Part shown: positions 49,152 through 58,459 of the stretch, piece after piece
How the letters are laid out: each line of letters begins with the position of its first letter
How positions within the stretch are numbered: the first letter of the stretch is position 1
Assembly: GCF_002778315.1 (NCBI RefSeq)
Contig: NZ_NESA01000011.1
Coordinates: forward strand, 1-64,000
DNA: 64,000 bases
Direction of reading: 5' to 3'
From: Limnohabitans sp. JirII-31
GTDB lineage: Bacteria; Pseudomonadota; Gammaproteobacteria; Burkholderiales; Burkholderiaceae_C
Program-made: the position numbers and the translations under genes
The notes under the pieces: model-generated
Seen by the model: the letters and a program-made list of their open reading frames with translations, nothing else
What the model was told of the DNA's origin: nothing
Databases searched by the model: none

Positions 49152-49622
49152 TCAGAGTTCTTTGCCAATTCTGCGATCAATCGAGAAAGGGCCACCGCCA
49201 CGCAAGGCAACAGCCAGCATGATGAGGCCCCACATCAGTGGGTACTCGTAGCCTGGGCCGGTCCAGCCAAATTTGGGCAGGTGGTGGTAGGCAATGACGG
49301 CCATTTCAATGGTGATGGCAGCCGCAAAAAAGCGTGTAAACAAGCCCAGGGCCACGCACAAACCACCCACGGTTTCCAGCAAGATGAGCACCACGGCCAA
49401 TGGCTCGGCGGCTTCGATGCCGCGTCGTGTCAAGGCTTTGGCGGCGGTGGCTTCCACGCCTTCAAGAAGTTTGGGGATGCCATGGGGCAACAGCATCAGG
49501 CCCACGGTCAAGCGAATCAGCAACCAGGTGAAGGGTTCAGCCCAGTCATACAAGGGTTTGAGTTGGGGAATCAGCAGTTGGGGTTGGGTGGTTGTGGGTT
49601 CTTGCGCGTGTTCTTCGTTCAT
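49152..49622 (-). CDS. DoxX-family membrane protein
   Basis: 156 residues from the ATG at 49622 (GGAGAC 8 bases upstream). Four membrane helices with typical DoxX text: FTWLLIRLTVGLMLLPHGIPKLLEGV, PLAVVLILLETVGGLCVALGLFTRFFAAAI, EMAVIAYHHLPKFGWTGPGYEYPLMWGLIMLAVAL split by loops. DoxX proteins are linked to redox or sulfur chemistry; exact role unknown here. Confidence 0.85.
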   Translation of the reverse strand: MNEEHAQEPTTTQPQLLIPQLKPLYDWAEPFTWLLIRLTVGLMLLPHGIPKLLEGVEATAAKALTRRGIEAAEPLAVVLILLETVGGLCVALGLFTRFFAAAITIEMAVIAYHHLPKFGWTGPGYEYPLMWGLIMLAVALRGGGPFSIDRRIGKEL

Positions 49623-49659
49623 GCTTGTCTCCGTTGGTTTTATCAAGAATGCATGTGCG

Positions 49660-50844
49660 CTATTTGCTGAGCATGCGCATGGCGTCTTCCAGACCTTTGA
49701 GGGTCATGGGGTACATGCGGTTGCTCACCAGTTGCTGGATGATGCTGATGCTTTGGCGGTATTGCCAGACGCCTTGTGGTTCAGGGTTGATCCAGGCGTA
49801 TTTGGGGAAGGCGTGGGTCAGGCGCTGAATCCATTCGGCACCTGCTTCTTCGTTGTTGTATTCCACGCTGCCACCGGGCTGGACAATTTCATACGGGCTC
49901 ATGGTGGCGTCGCCAATGAAGATGAGTTTGTAGTCTTTGTTGTATTTGCGCAGGATGTCCCAGGTGGCAAATTTTTCGGCAAAGCGGCGTTTGTTGTTGC
50001 GCCACATGAAGTCGTACACGCAGTTGTGGAAGTAATAAAACTCCAAGTGCTTGAACTCGGCTTTGGCGGCAGAAAACATTTCTTCCACGCGGGCAATGTG
50101 TTCGTCCATGGTGCCGCCCACGTCCATGAGCAACAACACTTTCACGTTGTTGTGGCGCTCGGGCACCATCTTGATGTCGAGGTAGCCCGCATTGGCTGCC
50201 GTGGCGCGGATGGTGTCTGGCAAGTCGAGTTCTTCGGCCGAGCCTTCGCGGGCAAAACGGCGCAAGCGTCGCAGTGCCACTTTGATGTTGCGGGTGCCGA
50301 GTTCTTGGGTGTCGTCGTAGTCTTGGTAGGCGCGTTGGTCCCACACTTTGACAGCGCTCTTGTTGCCACCTTTGCCGCCGATGCGAATGCCTTGGGGGTT
50401 GTAGCCGCTGTTGCCAAAGGGCGAGGTGCCACCGGTGCCAATCCATTTGTTGCCACCTTCGTGGCGTTCTTTTTGTTCTTCAAGACGTTTTTTGAGCGTC
50501 TCCATCAACTCGTCCCAGCCCATTTTTTCGATGGCGGCTTTTTGCTCGGGCGTGAGTTCTTTTTGCAGAATTTTCTCAAGCCAGTCGAGCGGGACGTTTT
50601 TGGTGAAGTCGGTGAGCATGTCCACGCCTTTGAAGTAGGCGCCAAAGGCTCGGTCGAATTTGTCGTAATGCTTTTCGTCTTTGACCAGGGTGAGACGACT
50701 CAAGAAATAAAAGTCATCCAAGCTGCATGCCTCACTGCCTGGGCCTACGACTTGTTTTTGCAGCGCTTCCAGCAAGGTGAGAAATTCCTTCACAGACACG
50801 GGCAGCTTGGCGGCACGCAGGGTGTAGAAGAAGTCGATCAGCAT
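49660..50844 (-). CDS. VWA-domain protein of the CoxE type
   Basis: 394 residues. N-terminal helical region (MLIDFFYTLRAAKLPVSVKEFLTLLEAL) as in CoxE-like proteins, a charged middle (LKKRLEEQKERHEGGNKW), and a C-terminal von Willebrand A domain with LLLMDVGGTMDEHIARVEEM. The MIDAS is DxGGT rather than DxSxS, so metal binding may be altered. Such proteins work with MoxR AAA ATPases as chaperones; the partner ATPase lies two genes upstream on the same strand. Confidence 0.88.
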   Translation of the reverse strand: MLIDFFYTLRAAKLPVSVKEFLTLLEALQKQVVGPGSEACSLDDFYFLSRLTLVKDEKHYDKFDRAFGAYFKGVDMLTDFTKNVPLDWLEKILQKELTPEQKAAIEKMGWDELMETLKKRLEEQKERHEGGNKWIGTGGTSPFGNSGYNPQGIRIGGKGGNKSAVKVWDQRAYQDYDDTQELGTRNIKVALRRLRRFAREGSAEELDLPDTIRATAANAGYLDIKMVPERHNNVKVLLLMDVGGTMDEHIARVEEMFSAAKAEFKHLEFYYFHNCVYDFMWRNNKRRFAEKFATWDILRKYNKDYKLIFIGDATMSPYEIVQPGGSVEYNNEEAGAEWIQRLTHAFPKYAWINPEPQGVWQYRQSISIIQQLVSNRMYPMTLKGLEDAMRMLSK

Positions 50845-50849
50845 GGTGT

Positions 50850-51065
50850 TCAGTCTTGTGTGTTTTGTCGGGCGCGCAAGTAACGGGCGGCTTGCAAGCC
50901 CATGCCACCCCCTAAGCCCACCAACACAATGGCCACGATGCTGCCTGTGCCGTAGCCTTCGGCAAACAAGTCCAGGCCCAAGGTGACGCCCAGGCCATAG
51001 CCCAGCAACGCGCCCGCGACAAAGCCCACGGCGTCGCTGAGTCCTTCCATCAATGAGGCAAACAT
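50850..51065 (-). CDS. Small glycine-rich membrane protein
   Basis: 71 residues, two membrane helices (DAVGFVAGALLGYGLGVTLGLDLF and GSIVAIVLVGLGGGMGLQAARYLRA) joined by a short loop. It lies between the MoxR ATPase (12-base gap) and the VWA gene (5-base gap), so it probably belongs to that operon. No known family recognised. Confidence 0.75.
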   Translation of the reverse strand: MFASLMEGLSDAVGFVAGALLGYGLGVTLGLDLFAEGYGTGSIVAIVLVGLGGGMGLQAARYLRARQNTQD

Positions 51066-51077
51066 GGCAGCTCCTCT

Positions 51078-51932
51078 TTAACGGTTGCGGCTTTGCATGA
51101 ACACCAGTTTTTCGAACAGAGTGACGTCTTGTTCGTTTTTGAGCAAAGCGCCCACCAGCGGTGGGATGGCCACTTTCTCATCTTTGGTTTGCAAGGCTTC
51201 GAGAGGAATGTCTTCTGCAACCAGCAGTTTGAGCCAGTCGAGCAATTCGCTGGTGGATGGTTTTTTCTTCAAGCCGGGCAGGTTACGAATGTCAAAGAAT
51301 GTTTTCATGGCCACACTCAACAGCTCTTGTTTGAGCTGTGGAAAGTGCACGGCCACGATGTGGCGCATGGTTTCGGCATCCGGGAACTTGATGTAATGAA
51401 AGAAACAGCGACGCAAGAAAGCGTCGGGCAGTTCCTTCTCATTGTTGGAAGTGATGAACACCAAGGGACGATTTTTGGCTTTGATCAGTTCACGGGTTTC
51501 GTAGCAATAAAACTCCATGCGGTCGATCTCGCGCAACAAGTCGTTGGGGAATTCGATATCGGCTTTGTCGATCTCATCAATCAGCAGTGCCACAGGTTGC
51601 TCTGCGGTGAAGGCCTGCCACAGCACGCCTTTGATGATGTAGTTTTGAATGTCTTTGACGCGTGCGCCGCCATCCAGGTCGGCCATTTGGCTGTCGCGCA
51701 GTCGACTGACTGCGTCGTACTCGTAGAGGCCTTGTTGGGCCTTGGTGGTGGATTTGATGTGCCATTGCAGCAGGGGCATGCCCAAGGCCTGTGCGACCTC
51801 TTCAGCCAGCATGGTCTTGCCTGTGCCGGGTTCGCCTTTGACCAGCAAGGGGCGTTGAAGGGTGATGGCCGCGTTGACGGCGAGCATCAGGTCTTGCGTT
51901 GCAACGTAGTTGTCGGTGCCGGTGAATTTCAT
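51078..51932 (-). CDS. MoxR-family AAA ATPase
   Basis: 284 residues. Walker A GEPGTGKT at about residues 37-44, Walker B VALLIDEIDKAD, sensor-1 region PLVFITSNNEKELPDAFLRRCFFHYIKFPD with arginine finger. MoxR proteins remodel or load metal cofactors together with a VWA protein. First gene of the three-gene leftward unit. Confidence 0.93.
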   Translation of the reverse strand: MKFTGTDNYVATQDLMLAVNAAITLQRPLLVKGEPGTGKTMLAEEVAQALGMPLLQWHIKSTTKAQQGLYEYDAVSRLRDSQMADLDGGARVKDIQNYIIKGVLWQAFTAEQPVALLIDEIDKADIEFPNDLLREIDRMEFYCYETRELIKAKNRPLVFITSNNEKELPDAFLRRCFFHYIKFPDAETMRHIVAVHFPQLKQELLSVAMKTFFDIRNLPGLKKKPSTSELLDWLKLLVAEDIPLEALQTKDEKVAIPPLVGALLKNEQDVTLFEKLVFMQSRNR

Positions 51933-51995
51933 GTGAGTTGGCTCTATATAATGAACGGTTGACTTTTATCAATCTGTCTCGAAGACATCTGCACT

Positions 51996-52658
51996 ATGAA
52001 CAAGTCTCTCTCAATCGTGTTTGCTTTCGTTGTCGCCGCTGCGACCTTTTCAGTCCAAGCTCAAGAGCTCAAAGGCGACGCCAAAGCTGGCGAAAAAAAG
52101 ATTGCCATGTGCATTGGCTGTCACGGGATTATTGGCTACCAAGCCAGCTTCCCTGAAGTGTACAAAGTCCCCAAAATTTCAGGCCAAGGTGTGAAGTACA
52201 TCACCTCTGCTTTGAACGCCTACAAAAAAGGCGAGCGCAAGCACCCCACCATGCGCAGCATTGCCACCAGCTTGAGCGACCAAGATATTGCCGATATGGC
52301 TGCTTACTACTCAACCCACGGTGTGGTGGAAGGTGCTGTATTGCCTGAAAAAGCCACTGAGCCCAAAGGCAATGTGGCTGAGTTGGTGAAGAAGGGCGCT
52401 TGTACTTCGTGCCATGGTGAAAACTTTGCCAAGCCGATTGACCCGAGCTACCCCAAGCTGGCTGGCCAAAACGCCGATTACTTGTTTGTGGCTTTGAAGT
52501 CCTACAAGGTGGAAGGTACGGCGACCTGGGGCCGTGGCAACGGCGTGATGGGTGGTGTGGCCAAGCAGTTCAGCAATGCTGAACTCAAAGAGCTGGCCAA
52601 CTATGTGTCGGCACAACAAGGCGATTTGAAAACTGTGCCTCAGTCGAAGTTCCGTTGA
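51996..52658 (+). CDS. Diheme cytochrome c4-type electron carrier
   Basis: 220 residues with signal peptide (ending SVQAQ). Two heme-c sites: CIGCH (about residue 37) and CTSCH (about 138), with ligand Met candidates in HPTMRSIATSLSD and GRGNGVMGGVAKQFS. The duplication with two c-type domains matches cytochrome c4, an electron donor to terminal oxidases. A rho-independent terminator follows 24 bases after the stop. Confidence 0.92.
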   Translation: MNKSLSIVFAFVVAAATFSVQAQELKGDAKAGEKKIAMCIGCHGIIGYQASFPEVYKVPKISGQGVKYITSALNAYKKGERKHPTMRSIATSLSDQDIADMAAYYSTHGVVEGAVLPEKATEPKGNVAELVKKGACTSCHGENFAKPIDPSYPKLAGQNADYLFVALKSYKVEGTATWGRGNGVMGGVAKQFSNAELKELANYVSAQQGDLKTVPQSKFR

Positions 52659-52682
52659 TCTGAACGTTTCTTCTGCCAAAAG

Positions 52683-52706
52683 AGCCCGCTGCATGCGGGC
52701 TTTTTT
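52683..52706 (+). terminator. Rho-independent terminator after cytochrome c gene
   Basis: AGCCCGC (52683-52689), 5-base loop, GCGGGCT (52695-52701) and a run of T to 52706: textbook stem and T-tract. Confidence 0.92.
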
Positions 52707-52726
52707 GCGTCTGTGTGGTGGTGCGT

Positions 52727-53905
52727 TCAACGGCCGATTTCGCGCAGCACTTCTTGCGTGTGTTGTCCCAAGGTGGGCGCAGGTCGCCACACGCCCGTGG
52801 GTGTGTTTGTCATGCGCACGGGTGGGCGCAGTTGGCGCAACAGCCCTTCGTGAGGGTGCGGGATGTCGAGCCATCCCTCGGTGGCTGTGAGGTGTGGGTC
52901 GGTCAGCAAGTCATCGAGCTTCATCATGGGCATCACTGGGATGTCGTGTTGCGCCAAGTCTTGCAACCATTGCGCGCTGGTGCGTGTGCGCATGTGTTCC
53001 CCCACAAAGTCATACAGCGCATCAATGTGGGCAATGCGTTGGCTTTGAGTGCCAAAGCGCGGGTTGGTGGTGAACAACTCAGGTTGTCCGATCAAGCGTA
53101 AAAAAGACTGCCAATGCTTGTCGGTGTACATCAAGGCGCAGATGTGACCGTCTTGGGTTGCGTAGGGCTTGCGGTTGGCGGCGAGCATGCGCGAGTGGCC
53201 CATGGGGGCGATGGGGGGCTGCCAAGTTTCGCCACCCAAATGTTCGCCCAGTACAAACTGCAGCAGGCATTCGAACATGGGGACTTCCACATGCTGTCCC
53301 ACGCCTGTGCGGTAGCGCGCGATGACTGCTGCCAGCACCGCATGCACCATGTGGAGTCCGGTCACACGGTCGGCAAAGGTGGCTGGTACATAGCGCGGCT
53401 CGTGGCTGCCGCTTTGGGTCATGAGCCACGGAATGCAGGCTGCGCCCTGGATCAAATCGTCGTAGGCCGGCCAGTCTGAATAGGGTCCGCCTTCGCTATA
53501 CCCGTAAGCACCACACACGACCAAGCGCGGGTTGCGTGCATGCAAGGCTTCAAACGACAGCCCCAAACGTGCCATAGAGGCGGGGCGGATGTTGTAGGTC
53601 AGCACATCGGCGGTGTCACACAGGGCCAGCAAGGCCTCGCGTTGTTCGGCTTGGCGCAAGTCCAGCACGACAGAGCGTTTGTTGCGGTTGGTGTTGATGA
53701 AGATGTGGCCCATGCCCAGATGTTTCATCGGACCCGCCTGGCGCATGATGTCGCCCCCGGGGGGCTCAATTTTGATCACGTCAGCGCCGTAGTCGCCCAA
53801 GATTTGGGTGGCATAGGGGCCCAGAACCACGCCGGTCAGATCGACCACGCGCAGGCCAGCGAGCGCGCCAAGCAGGCTTTGGGTGGTGTCAGTGACGGAG
53901 GTCAA
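52727..53905 (-). CDS. CaiB/BaiF family CoA-transferase (second copy)
   Basis: 392 residues, TTG start at 53905 that overlaps the DUF1841 stop, implying coupled translation. LRVVDLTGVVLGPYATQILGDYGADVIKIEPPGGD at the N-terminus, RNKRSVVLDLRQ, catalytic Asp in TFADRVTGLH, and DIPVMPMMKLDDLLTDPHL at the C-terminus. Clearly diverged from the 26954 copy. Substrate unknown; downstream pcaFIJ on the other strand handle aromatic end-products but no link is shown. Confidence 0.9.
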   Translation of the reverse strand: MTSVTDTTQSLLGALAGLRVVDLTGVVLGPYATQILGDYGADVIKIEPPGGDIMRQAGPMKHLGMGHIFINTNRNKRSVVLDLRQAEQREALLALCDTADVLTYNIRPASMARLGLSFEALHARNPRLVVCGAYGYSEGGPYSDWPAYDDLIQGAACIPWLMTQSGSHEPRYVPATFADRVTGLHMVHAVLAAVIARYRTGVGQHVEVPMFECLLQFVLGEHLGGETWQPPIAPMGHSRMLAANRKPYATQDGHICALMYTDKHWQSFLRLIGQPELFTTNPRFGTQSQRIAHIDALYDFVGEHMRTRTSAQWLQDLAQHDIPVMPMMKLDDLLTDPHLTATEGWLDIPHPHEGLLRQLRPPVRMTNTPTGVWRPAPTLGQHTQEVLREIGR

Positions 53906-54336
53906 TCGCGGGTGGCGCGTCGTTGGACGGCATCCATGTAGGCCTGGCCATCGGGGGGGCGTCCGCTGCGCTGGCTTTCCCAGATCATTTGGCCCAGGGC
54001 CTCCATGGTTTCATGGTGTGCATCGTGCAGCGAGTCGCGTCTAGCGGCCAGTAGCTCGACGGCCTGTCGGATGCCACGCGGCTGGTCGATGGAGCATTGT
54101 TCACTGACCGACAAATGCATGGACAGGTGCAAGAACGGGTTGACCTTGCCGTCTTTCACCTCGTACATGCGCTCCAGCGCTGCGGCTTCATCGGCGAAGT
54201 CGGCATGGTATTCGGGGTGCTCGGCCACCCATTGGCTGGCCAAGGTCTCTAGCGCGTCCATGGGCTGTGCGTTGCGCCACTTGGCATAGACCGAACAAAA
54301 AAAGCGCCGAACGTCGGCTTGACTGGGTTCAAACAT
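53902..54336 (-). CDS. DUF1841 family protein
   Basis: 144 residues from MFEPSQADVRRFF (ATG 54336), the usual family start; an ATG 9 bases upstream is also possible. Conserved features: YAKWRNAQPMDALE, VNPFLHLSMHLSVSEQ (family signature) and DAHHETMEALGQMIWESQR. Function not established. Upstream of, and coupled to, the CaiB gene. Confidence 0.88.
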   Translation of the reverse strand: MFEPSQADVRRFFCSVYAKWRNAQPMDALETLASQWVAEHPEYHADFADEAAALERMYEVKDGKVNPFLHLSMHLSVSEQCSIDQPRGIRQAVELLAARRDSLHDAHHETMEALGQMIWESQRSGRPPDGQAYMDAVQRRATRD

Positions 54337-54429
54337 GCCCAGCATTGTCACTCAGGCGCCCGGTTTGGCGTGGGGTGGTGCGCGGCTTGATACATTTACC
54401 GGTTACACAAGTTTCATTTGAGGAAGACC

Positions 54430-55632
54430 ATGAACCAAGCCTTCATTTGCGATGCCATCCGCACCCCTTTTGGCCGTTACGGTGGCGCTTTGTCGTCCGT
54501 GCGCACGGATGATCTGGGCGCTATTCCGCTCAAAGCCTTGATGGCACGCAATCCCAACGTGGATTGGTTGGCTGTGACCGACTTGATTTATGGCTGTGTC
54601 AACCAAGCCGGTGAGGACAACCGCAACGTGGGCCACATGGCCAGTTTGCTGGCGGGGCTGCCCCTGGAATTGCCAGGCGCCACCATCAACCGTTTGTGCG
54701 GTTCGGGCATGGACGCCATTGGGACTGCCGCGCGGGCCATCAAGGCGGGCGAGGCCACGCTGATGATTGCTGGCGGTGTGGAGAGCATGAGCCGTTCGCC
54801 CTTTGTGATGCCCAAGGCCGAGAGTGCATTCAGCCGCAGCAATGCGGTGTACGACACCACGATTGGCTGGCGCTTCATCAACAAGTTGATAAAAGAAAAG
54901 TATGGCGTGGACTCGATGCCTGAGACGGCAGAGAACGTGGCCACCGATTTCAAGATCGAGCGTGAAGCCCAAGACCGCATGGCGCTGGCCAGCCAGATGA
55001 AGGCCGTGGCTGCGCAAAAGGCAGGCTACTTTGATGCTGAAATTTGCCCTGTCACCATCCCTCAGAAAAAGGGCGATGCCGTGGTGGTGAGCCAAGACGA
55101 GCACCCACGTGCGACCAGCCTAGAGTCGTTGGCCAAACTCAAGCCAGTGGTGCGCCCTGATGGCACGGTGACAGCCGGCAACGCCAGTGGCGTGAATGAC
55201 GGCGCGTGCGCGGTGTTGTTGGCCGATGAGAAAACTGCGGCCCAGCAAGGACTGACGCCCAAAGCCCGCGTGGTGGGCATGGCCACAGCGGGTGTGCCAC
55301 CGCGCATCATGGGCATTGGCCCGGCACCTGCGACACAAAAAGTGTTGGCATTGACGGGTTTGACGCTGGCGGATTTGGATGTGATTGAGCTCAACGAAGC
55401 GTTTGCTGCGCAGGGCTTGGCGGTGCTGCGCCAGTTGGGCTTGCAAGACGATGACCCGCGTGTGAACCCCAACGGCGGGGCGATTGCCTTGGGTCACCCC
55501 TTGGGCGCAAGTGGCGCGCGCTTGGTGACGACCGCCATCAACCAGTTGCACCGCACCGGTGGTCGTTATGCCTTGTGCACCATGTGCATTGGCGTGGGTC
55601 AAGGCATCGCCATGATCGTTGAGCGTGTTTAA
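54430..55632 (+). CDS. pcaF: 3-oxoadipyl-CoA thiolase
   Basis: 400 residues from the ATG at 54430 (GAGGAAGACC upstream). Thiolase active site: NRLCGSGMDAIG (nucleophile Cys about residue 91), NPNGGAIALGHPLGASG (catalytic His) and CTMCIGVGQG (second Cys). The YGCVNQAGEDNRNVGHMA block is typical of PcaF/PaaJ. Cleaves 3-oxoadipyl-CoA to succinyl-CoA and acetyl-CoA. Followed by pcaI and pcaJ, completing the beta-ketoadipate lower pathway. Confidence 0.93.
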   Translation: MNQAFICDAIRTPFGRYGGALSSVRTDDLGAIPLKALMARNPNVDWLAVTDLIYGCVNQAGEDNRNVGHMASLLAGLPLELPGATINRLCGSGMDAIGTAARAIKAGEATLMIAGGVESMSRSPFVMPKAESAFSRSNAVYDTTIGWRFINKLIKEKYGVDSMPETAENVATDFKIEREAQDRMALASQMKAVAAQKAGYFDAEICPVTIPQKKGDAVVVSQDEHPRATSLESLAKLKPVVRPDGTVTAGNASGVNDGACAVLLADEKTAAQQGLTPKARVVGMATAGVPPRIMGIGPAPATQKVLALTGLTLADLDVIELNEAFAAQGLAVLRQLGLQDDDPRVNPNGGAIALGHPLGASGARLVTTAINQLHRTGGRYALCTMCIGVGQGIAMIVERV

Positions 55633-55650
55633 AACAGCAGGGCGATTGGC

Positions 55651-56379
55651 ATGATCAACAAAATTGCACCTTCGGTGGCCCATGCATTGCAAGGTTTGCG
55701 AGACAACCAAACCTTGTTGATTGGTGGGTTTGGTACCGCAGGGATTCCCGATGAATTGATCGATGGCTTGATTGCCGTGGTGCGCGAGCGCCACGTGCAG
55801 GGCCTGACGGTGGTCAACAACAACGCAGGCAATGGCGAAAGCGGTTTGGCCGCTTTGCTGCAAACTGGCTGTGTACGCAAAGTGATTTGCAGCTTCCCTC
55901 GTCAGGCAGACAGCTATGTGTTTGACGGCTTGTACCGTTCGGGCAAGTTGGCGTTGGAGCTGGTGCCGCAAGGTAACTTGGCGGAGCGCATTCGTGCCGC
56001 AGGGGCTGGCATTGGCGCGTTCTTCACGCCCACAGGTTTTGGCACCGAGTTGGCCAAACACAGCGATGGTTCCCCCAAAGAGACCCGCGAAATCAATGGC
56101 CGCATGTATGTGCTGGAGCACCCTATCCATGCCGACATTGCCTTGATCAAGGCCGAGCGAGGCGACCGTTGGGGCAACCTGACCTACCGCAAGGCTGCAC
56201 GCAATTTTGGGCCAGTGATGGCCACTGCTGCCAAGTGCACCATTGCGTCGGTGCACGAGGTGGTGGAACTCGGCAGCTTAGACCCCGAGAGCATTGTGAC
56301 GCCCGGTATTTTTGTCAGCCACGTGGTGCAAGTGCCACGTGTGGCCACCCAAGGTGGTGGTTTCAAGAAGGAGGCATGA
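55651..56379 (+). CDS. pcaI: 3-oxoadipate CoA-transferase subunit A
   Basis: 242 residues, the alpha subunit fold with GGFGTAGIPDELIDGL (CoA-binding GxGGF-like) near residue 25, VVNNNAGNGESGLAALL, GAFFTPTGFGTELA and GNLTYRKAARNFGPVMA. Transfers CoA from succinyl-CoA to 3-oxoadipate with PcaJ. The stop is one base from the pcaJ ATG. Confidence 0.93.
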   Translation: MINKIAPSVAHALQGLRDNQTLLIGGFGTAGIPDELIDGLIAVVRERHVQGLTVVNNNAGNGESGLAALLQTGCVRKVICSFPRQADSYVFDGLYRSGKLALELVPQGNLAERIRAAGAGIGAFFTPTGFGTELAKHSDGSPKETREINGRMYVLEHPIHADIALIKAERGDRWGNLTYRKAARNFGPVMATAAKCTIASVHEVVELGSLDPESIVTPGIFVSHVVQVPRVATQGGGFKKEA

Positions 56380-56380
56380 G

Positions 56381-57022
56381 ATGGCCTACACCCGAAAAAC
56401 CAAAGACCAAATGGCGGCCCGTGTGGCCCAAGACATTCCCGATGGCGCTTATGTGAATTTGGGCATTGGCATGCCCACCCAAGTGGCCAACCACTTGCCC
56501 CAAGGCTTGGAAGTGATTTTGCACAGCGAGAACGGCATCTTGGGCATGGGCCCTGCGCCTGCTGCGGGTCAAGAAGATTACGACTTGATCAACGCGGGCA
56601 AACAACCCGTGACCTTGATGCCTGGCGGCGCGTTTTTTCACCACGCGGACAGTTTTTCGATGATGCGTGGTGGGCACTTGGACATTTGTGTGCTGGGCGC
56701 TTTTCAGGTCAGCGAACAGGGAGATTTGGCCAATTGGCACACCGGTGAGCCAGGTGCCATTCCCGCTGTGGGTGGGGCCATGGACTTGGCGATTGGCGCT
56801 AAACAAACCTGGGTGATGATGGATTTGTTGACCAAGCAAGGTGCCAGCAAAGTGGTGCGCGCGTGCAGCTACCCGGTCACGGGCTTGGCTTGCGTCAAGC
56901 GCATTTACACCGATTTGGCCACGCTCGAAGTCACGCCCCAAGGGCTGCGCCTGATCGATGCGGTGGATGGTTTGTCACGCGACGAGCTGGCGCAGTTGGT
57001 GGGCTTGCCGATTCACGGCTGA
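56381..57022 (+). CDS. pcaJ: 3-oxoadipate CoA-transferase subunit B
   Basis: 213 residues; AAGGAGG ribosome site just upstream. VNLGIGMPTQVANHLP and the catalytic Glu in HSENGILGMGP (about residue 50) mark the beta subunit; GGAMDLAIGAKQTWVMMDLLTKQGASK follows. Pairs with PcaI. Convergent with fpr, 13 bases between stops. Confidence 0.93.
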   Translation: MAYTRKTKDQMAARVAQDIPDGAYVNLGIGMPTQVANHLPQGLEVILHSENGILGMGPAPAAGQEDYDLINAGKQPVTLMPGGAFFHHADSFSMMRGGHLDICVLGAFQVSEQGDLANWHTGEPGAIPAVGGAMDLAIGAKQTWVMMDLLTKQGASKVVRACSYPVTGLACVKRIYTDLATLEVTPQGLRLIDAVDGLSRDELAQLVGLPIHG

Positions 57023-57035
57023 GCCCACGCAGCGT

Positions 57036-57809
57036 TCACTGCTCGGCGAACGCGCGCTCGATCACAAAGTCGCCGGGCTTGGTGGTGTTGCCCTCTTTGA
57101 AGCCACGCTCTTCGAGTATGTGCTTCAAATCCTTGAGCATTTGTGGGCTGCCACAAATCATCACGCGGTCGTCCGTGGGGTTGAAGGCCGGCAGCCCCAG
57201 GTCGCTGAACAATTTGCCGCTCTCGATGGCGTCGGTCAGACGGCCCTGGTTTTTGAATGGCTCACGCGTGACCGTGGGGTAGTACAGAAATTTCTCACGC
57301 ACCATCTCGCCCAGGAACTCGTGCTGGGGCAGCTCTTGTGTGAGGTGGTCGTGGTAGGCCAGCTCTTTGACCTCGCGCACGCCGTGCACCAAGATCACTT
57401 TGTCAAAACGCTCATACGTGTCGGGGTCGCGGATGACGCTCAAGAACGGTGCCATGCCGGTGCCGGTAGAGAGCAGGTACAAGTTTTTACCGGGCAACAA
57501 ATAGTCAATCAGCAGCGTGCCCGTGGGCTTGCGTCCGACGATGATTTTGTCGCCCACCTGGATGTGTTGTAGACGCGAGGTGAGGGGGCCGTCTTGCACC
57601 TTGATGCTCAAGAACTCCAGGTGCTCCTCGTAGTTGGGGCTGACGATGCTGTAGGCGCGCAGCAGGGGTTTGTTGTTGACGCGCAGGCCGATCATGGTGA
57701 AGTGGCCGTTGGAGAAACGCAGCGCGGTGTCGCGCGTGGTGGTGAAGCTGAACAAGCGGTCGGTCCAGTGATGAACCGTCAACACTTCTTCTTCGTGGAA
57801 TGCACTCAT
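57036..57809 (-). CDS. fpr: Ferredoxin/flavodoxin--NADP+ reductase
   Basis: 257 residues. FAD site RAYSIVSP (about residue 50) and GRKPTGTLLIDYL, NADP site STGTGMAPFLSVIRD (about 115), C-terminal VIERAFAEQ as in bacterial subclass I Fpr. Moves electrons between NADPH and ferredoxin or flavodoxin, important in oxidative stress. Divergent from a MarR gene across 175 bases. Confidence 0.93.
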   Translation of the reverse strand: MSAFHEEEVLTVHHWTDRLFSFTTTRDTALRFSNGHFTMIGLRVNNKPLLRAYSIVSPNYEEHLEFLSIKVQDGPLTSRLQHIQVGDKIIVGRKPTGTLLIDYLLPGKNLYLLSTGTGMAPFLSVIRDPDTYERFDKVILVHGVREVKELAYHDHLTQELPQHEFLGEMVREKFLYYPTVTREPFKNQGRLTDAIESGKLFSDLGLPAFNPTDDRVMICGSPQMLKDLKHILEERGFKEGNTTKPGDFVIERAFAEQ

Positions 57810-57984
57810 GACAAATAAAAGCTTTTTAAATCAAGGCGCTAGTGTAGGTGAGGCCTTCTAACGTCTGGCTATATCCATATGCCTTGGCGCAAGGGTCAAT
57901 GGGCCATGCAGGGCGCGCTGGTCCTGGTGATAGCATCTTTGGCAATTCTTGTTCCTGTGCTGATAAGGCTCTGTTTCTCGCGCT

Positions 57985-58458
57985 ATGCCATCTTCTGTGC
58001 CTTCGTCGTTACCTCTGTCTGAGTTGCCCGGTCATTACATCCGTCGTTTGCAGCAAATTGCTGTGGGCGTGTTCATGGACGAAACCCAGGCGTTTGGACT
58101 CACGCCGGTGCAATTTGCCGCTTTGAATGCCGTGATGGCTCAACCGGGCATGGACCAGCGTACCTTGGCTTCTGGCATTGGGTTTGACACCTCCACCATT
58201 GGCGGGGTGGTGGATCGGCTGGAGGCGCGTGGCTGGGTCGCAAGACAGGTGTCACCTGAAGACCGCCGTGCCCGTTTGCTGCGTGTCACACCCGAGGGTC
58301 AACAACTGCTGGCCGATGTGAGCGATGCCGTGCTCAGAACGCAACAACGCATCCTGAGTCCTCTGCCTGAAGCGCAACGCGATGAGTTTTTGCGCATGCT
58401 CAAGGTGTTGGTGGATGCCAACAACGAGGCCAGTCGGGCACCACGCAGCTTGGAATGA
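57985..58458 (+). CDS. MarR-family transcriptional regulator (second)
   Basis: 157 residues. Winged helix: FGLTPVQFAALNAVMAQPGMDQRTLASGIGFDTSTIGGVVDRLEARGWVARQVSPEDRRARLLRV with recognition helix DTSTIGGVVDRL and wing PEDRRAR. Followed by a TauE/SafE gene starting one base after its stop, so it may control that exporter. No clear palindrome recognised in the 175-base upstream gap. Confidence 0.9.
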   Translation: MPSSVPSSLPLSELPGHYIRRLQQIAVGVFMDETQAFGLTPVQFAALNAVMAQPGMDQRTLASGIGFDTSTIGGVVDRLEARGWVARQVSPEDRRARLLRVTPEGQQLLADVSDAVLRTQQRILSPLPEAQRDEFLRMLKVLVDANNEASRAPRSLE

Positions 58459-58459
58459 T

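Noticed and set aside
49294-50883. 529-codon open frame on the plus strand
   Set aside because: Opposite the DoxX and VWA genes; Val/Phe/His-rich shadow without motifs.
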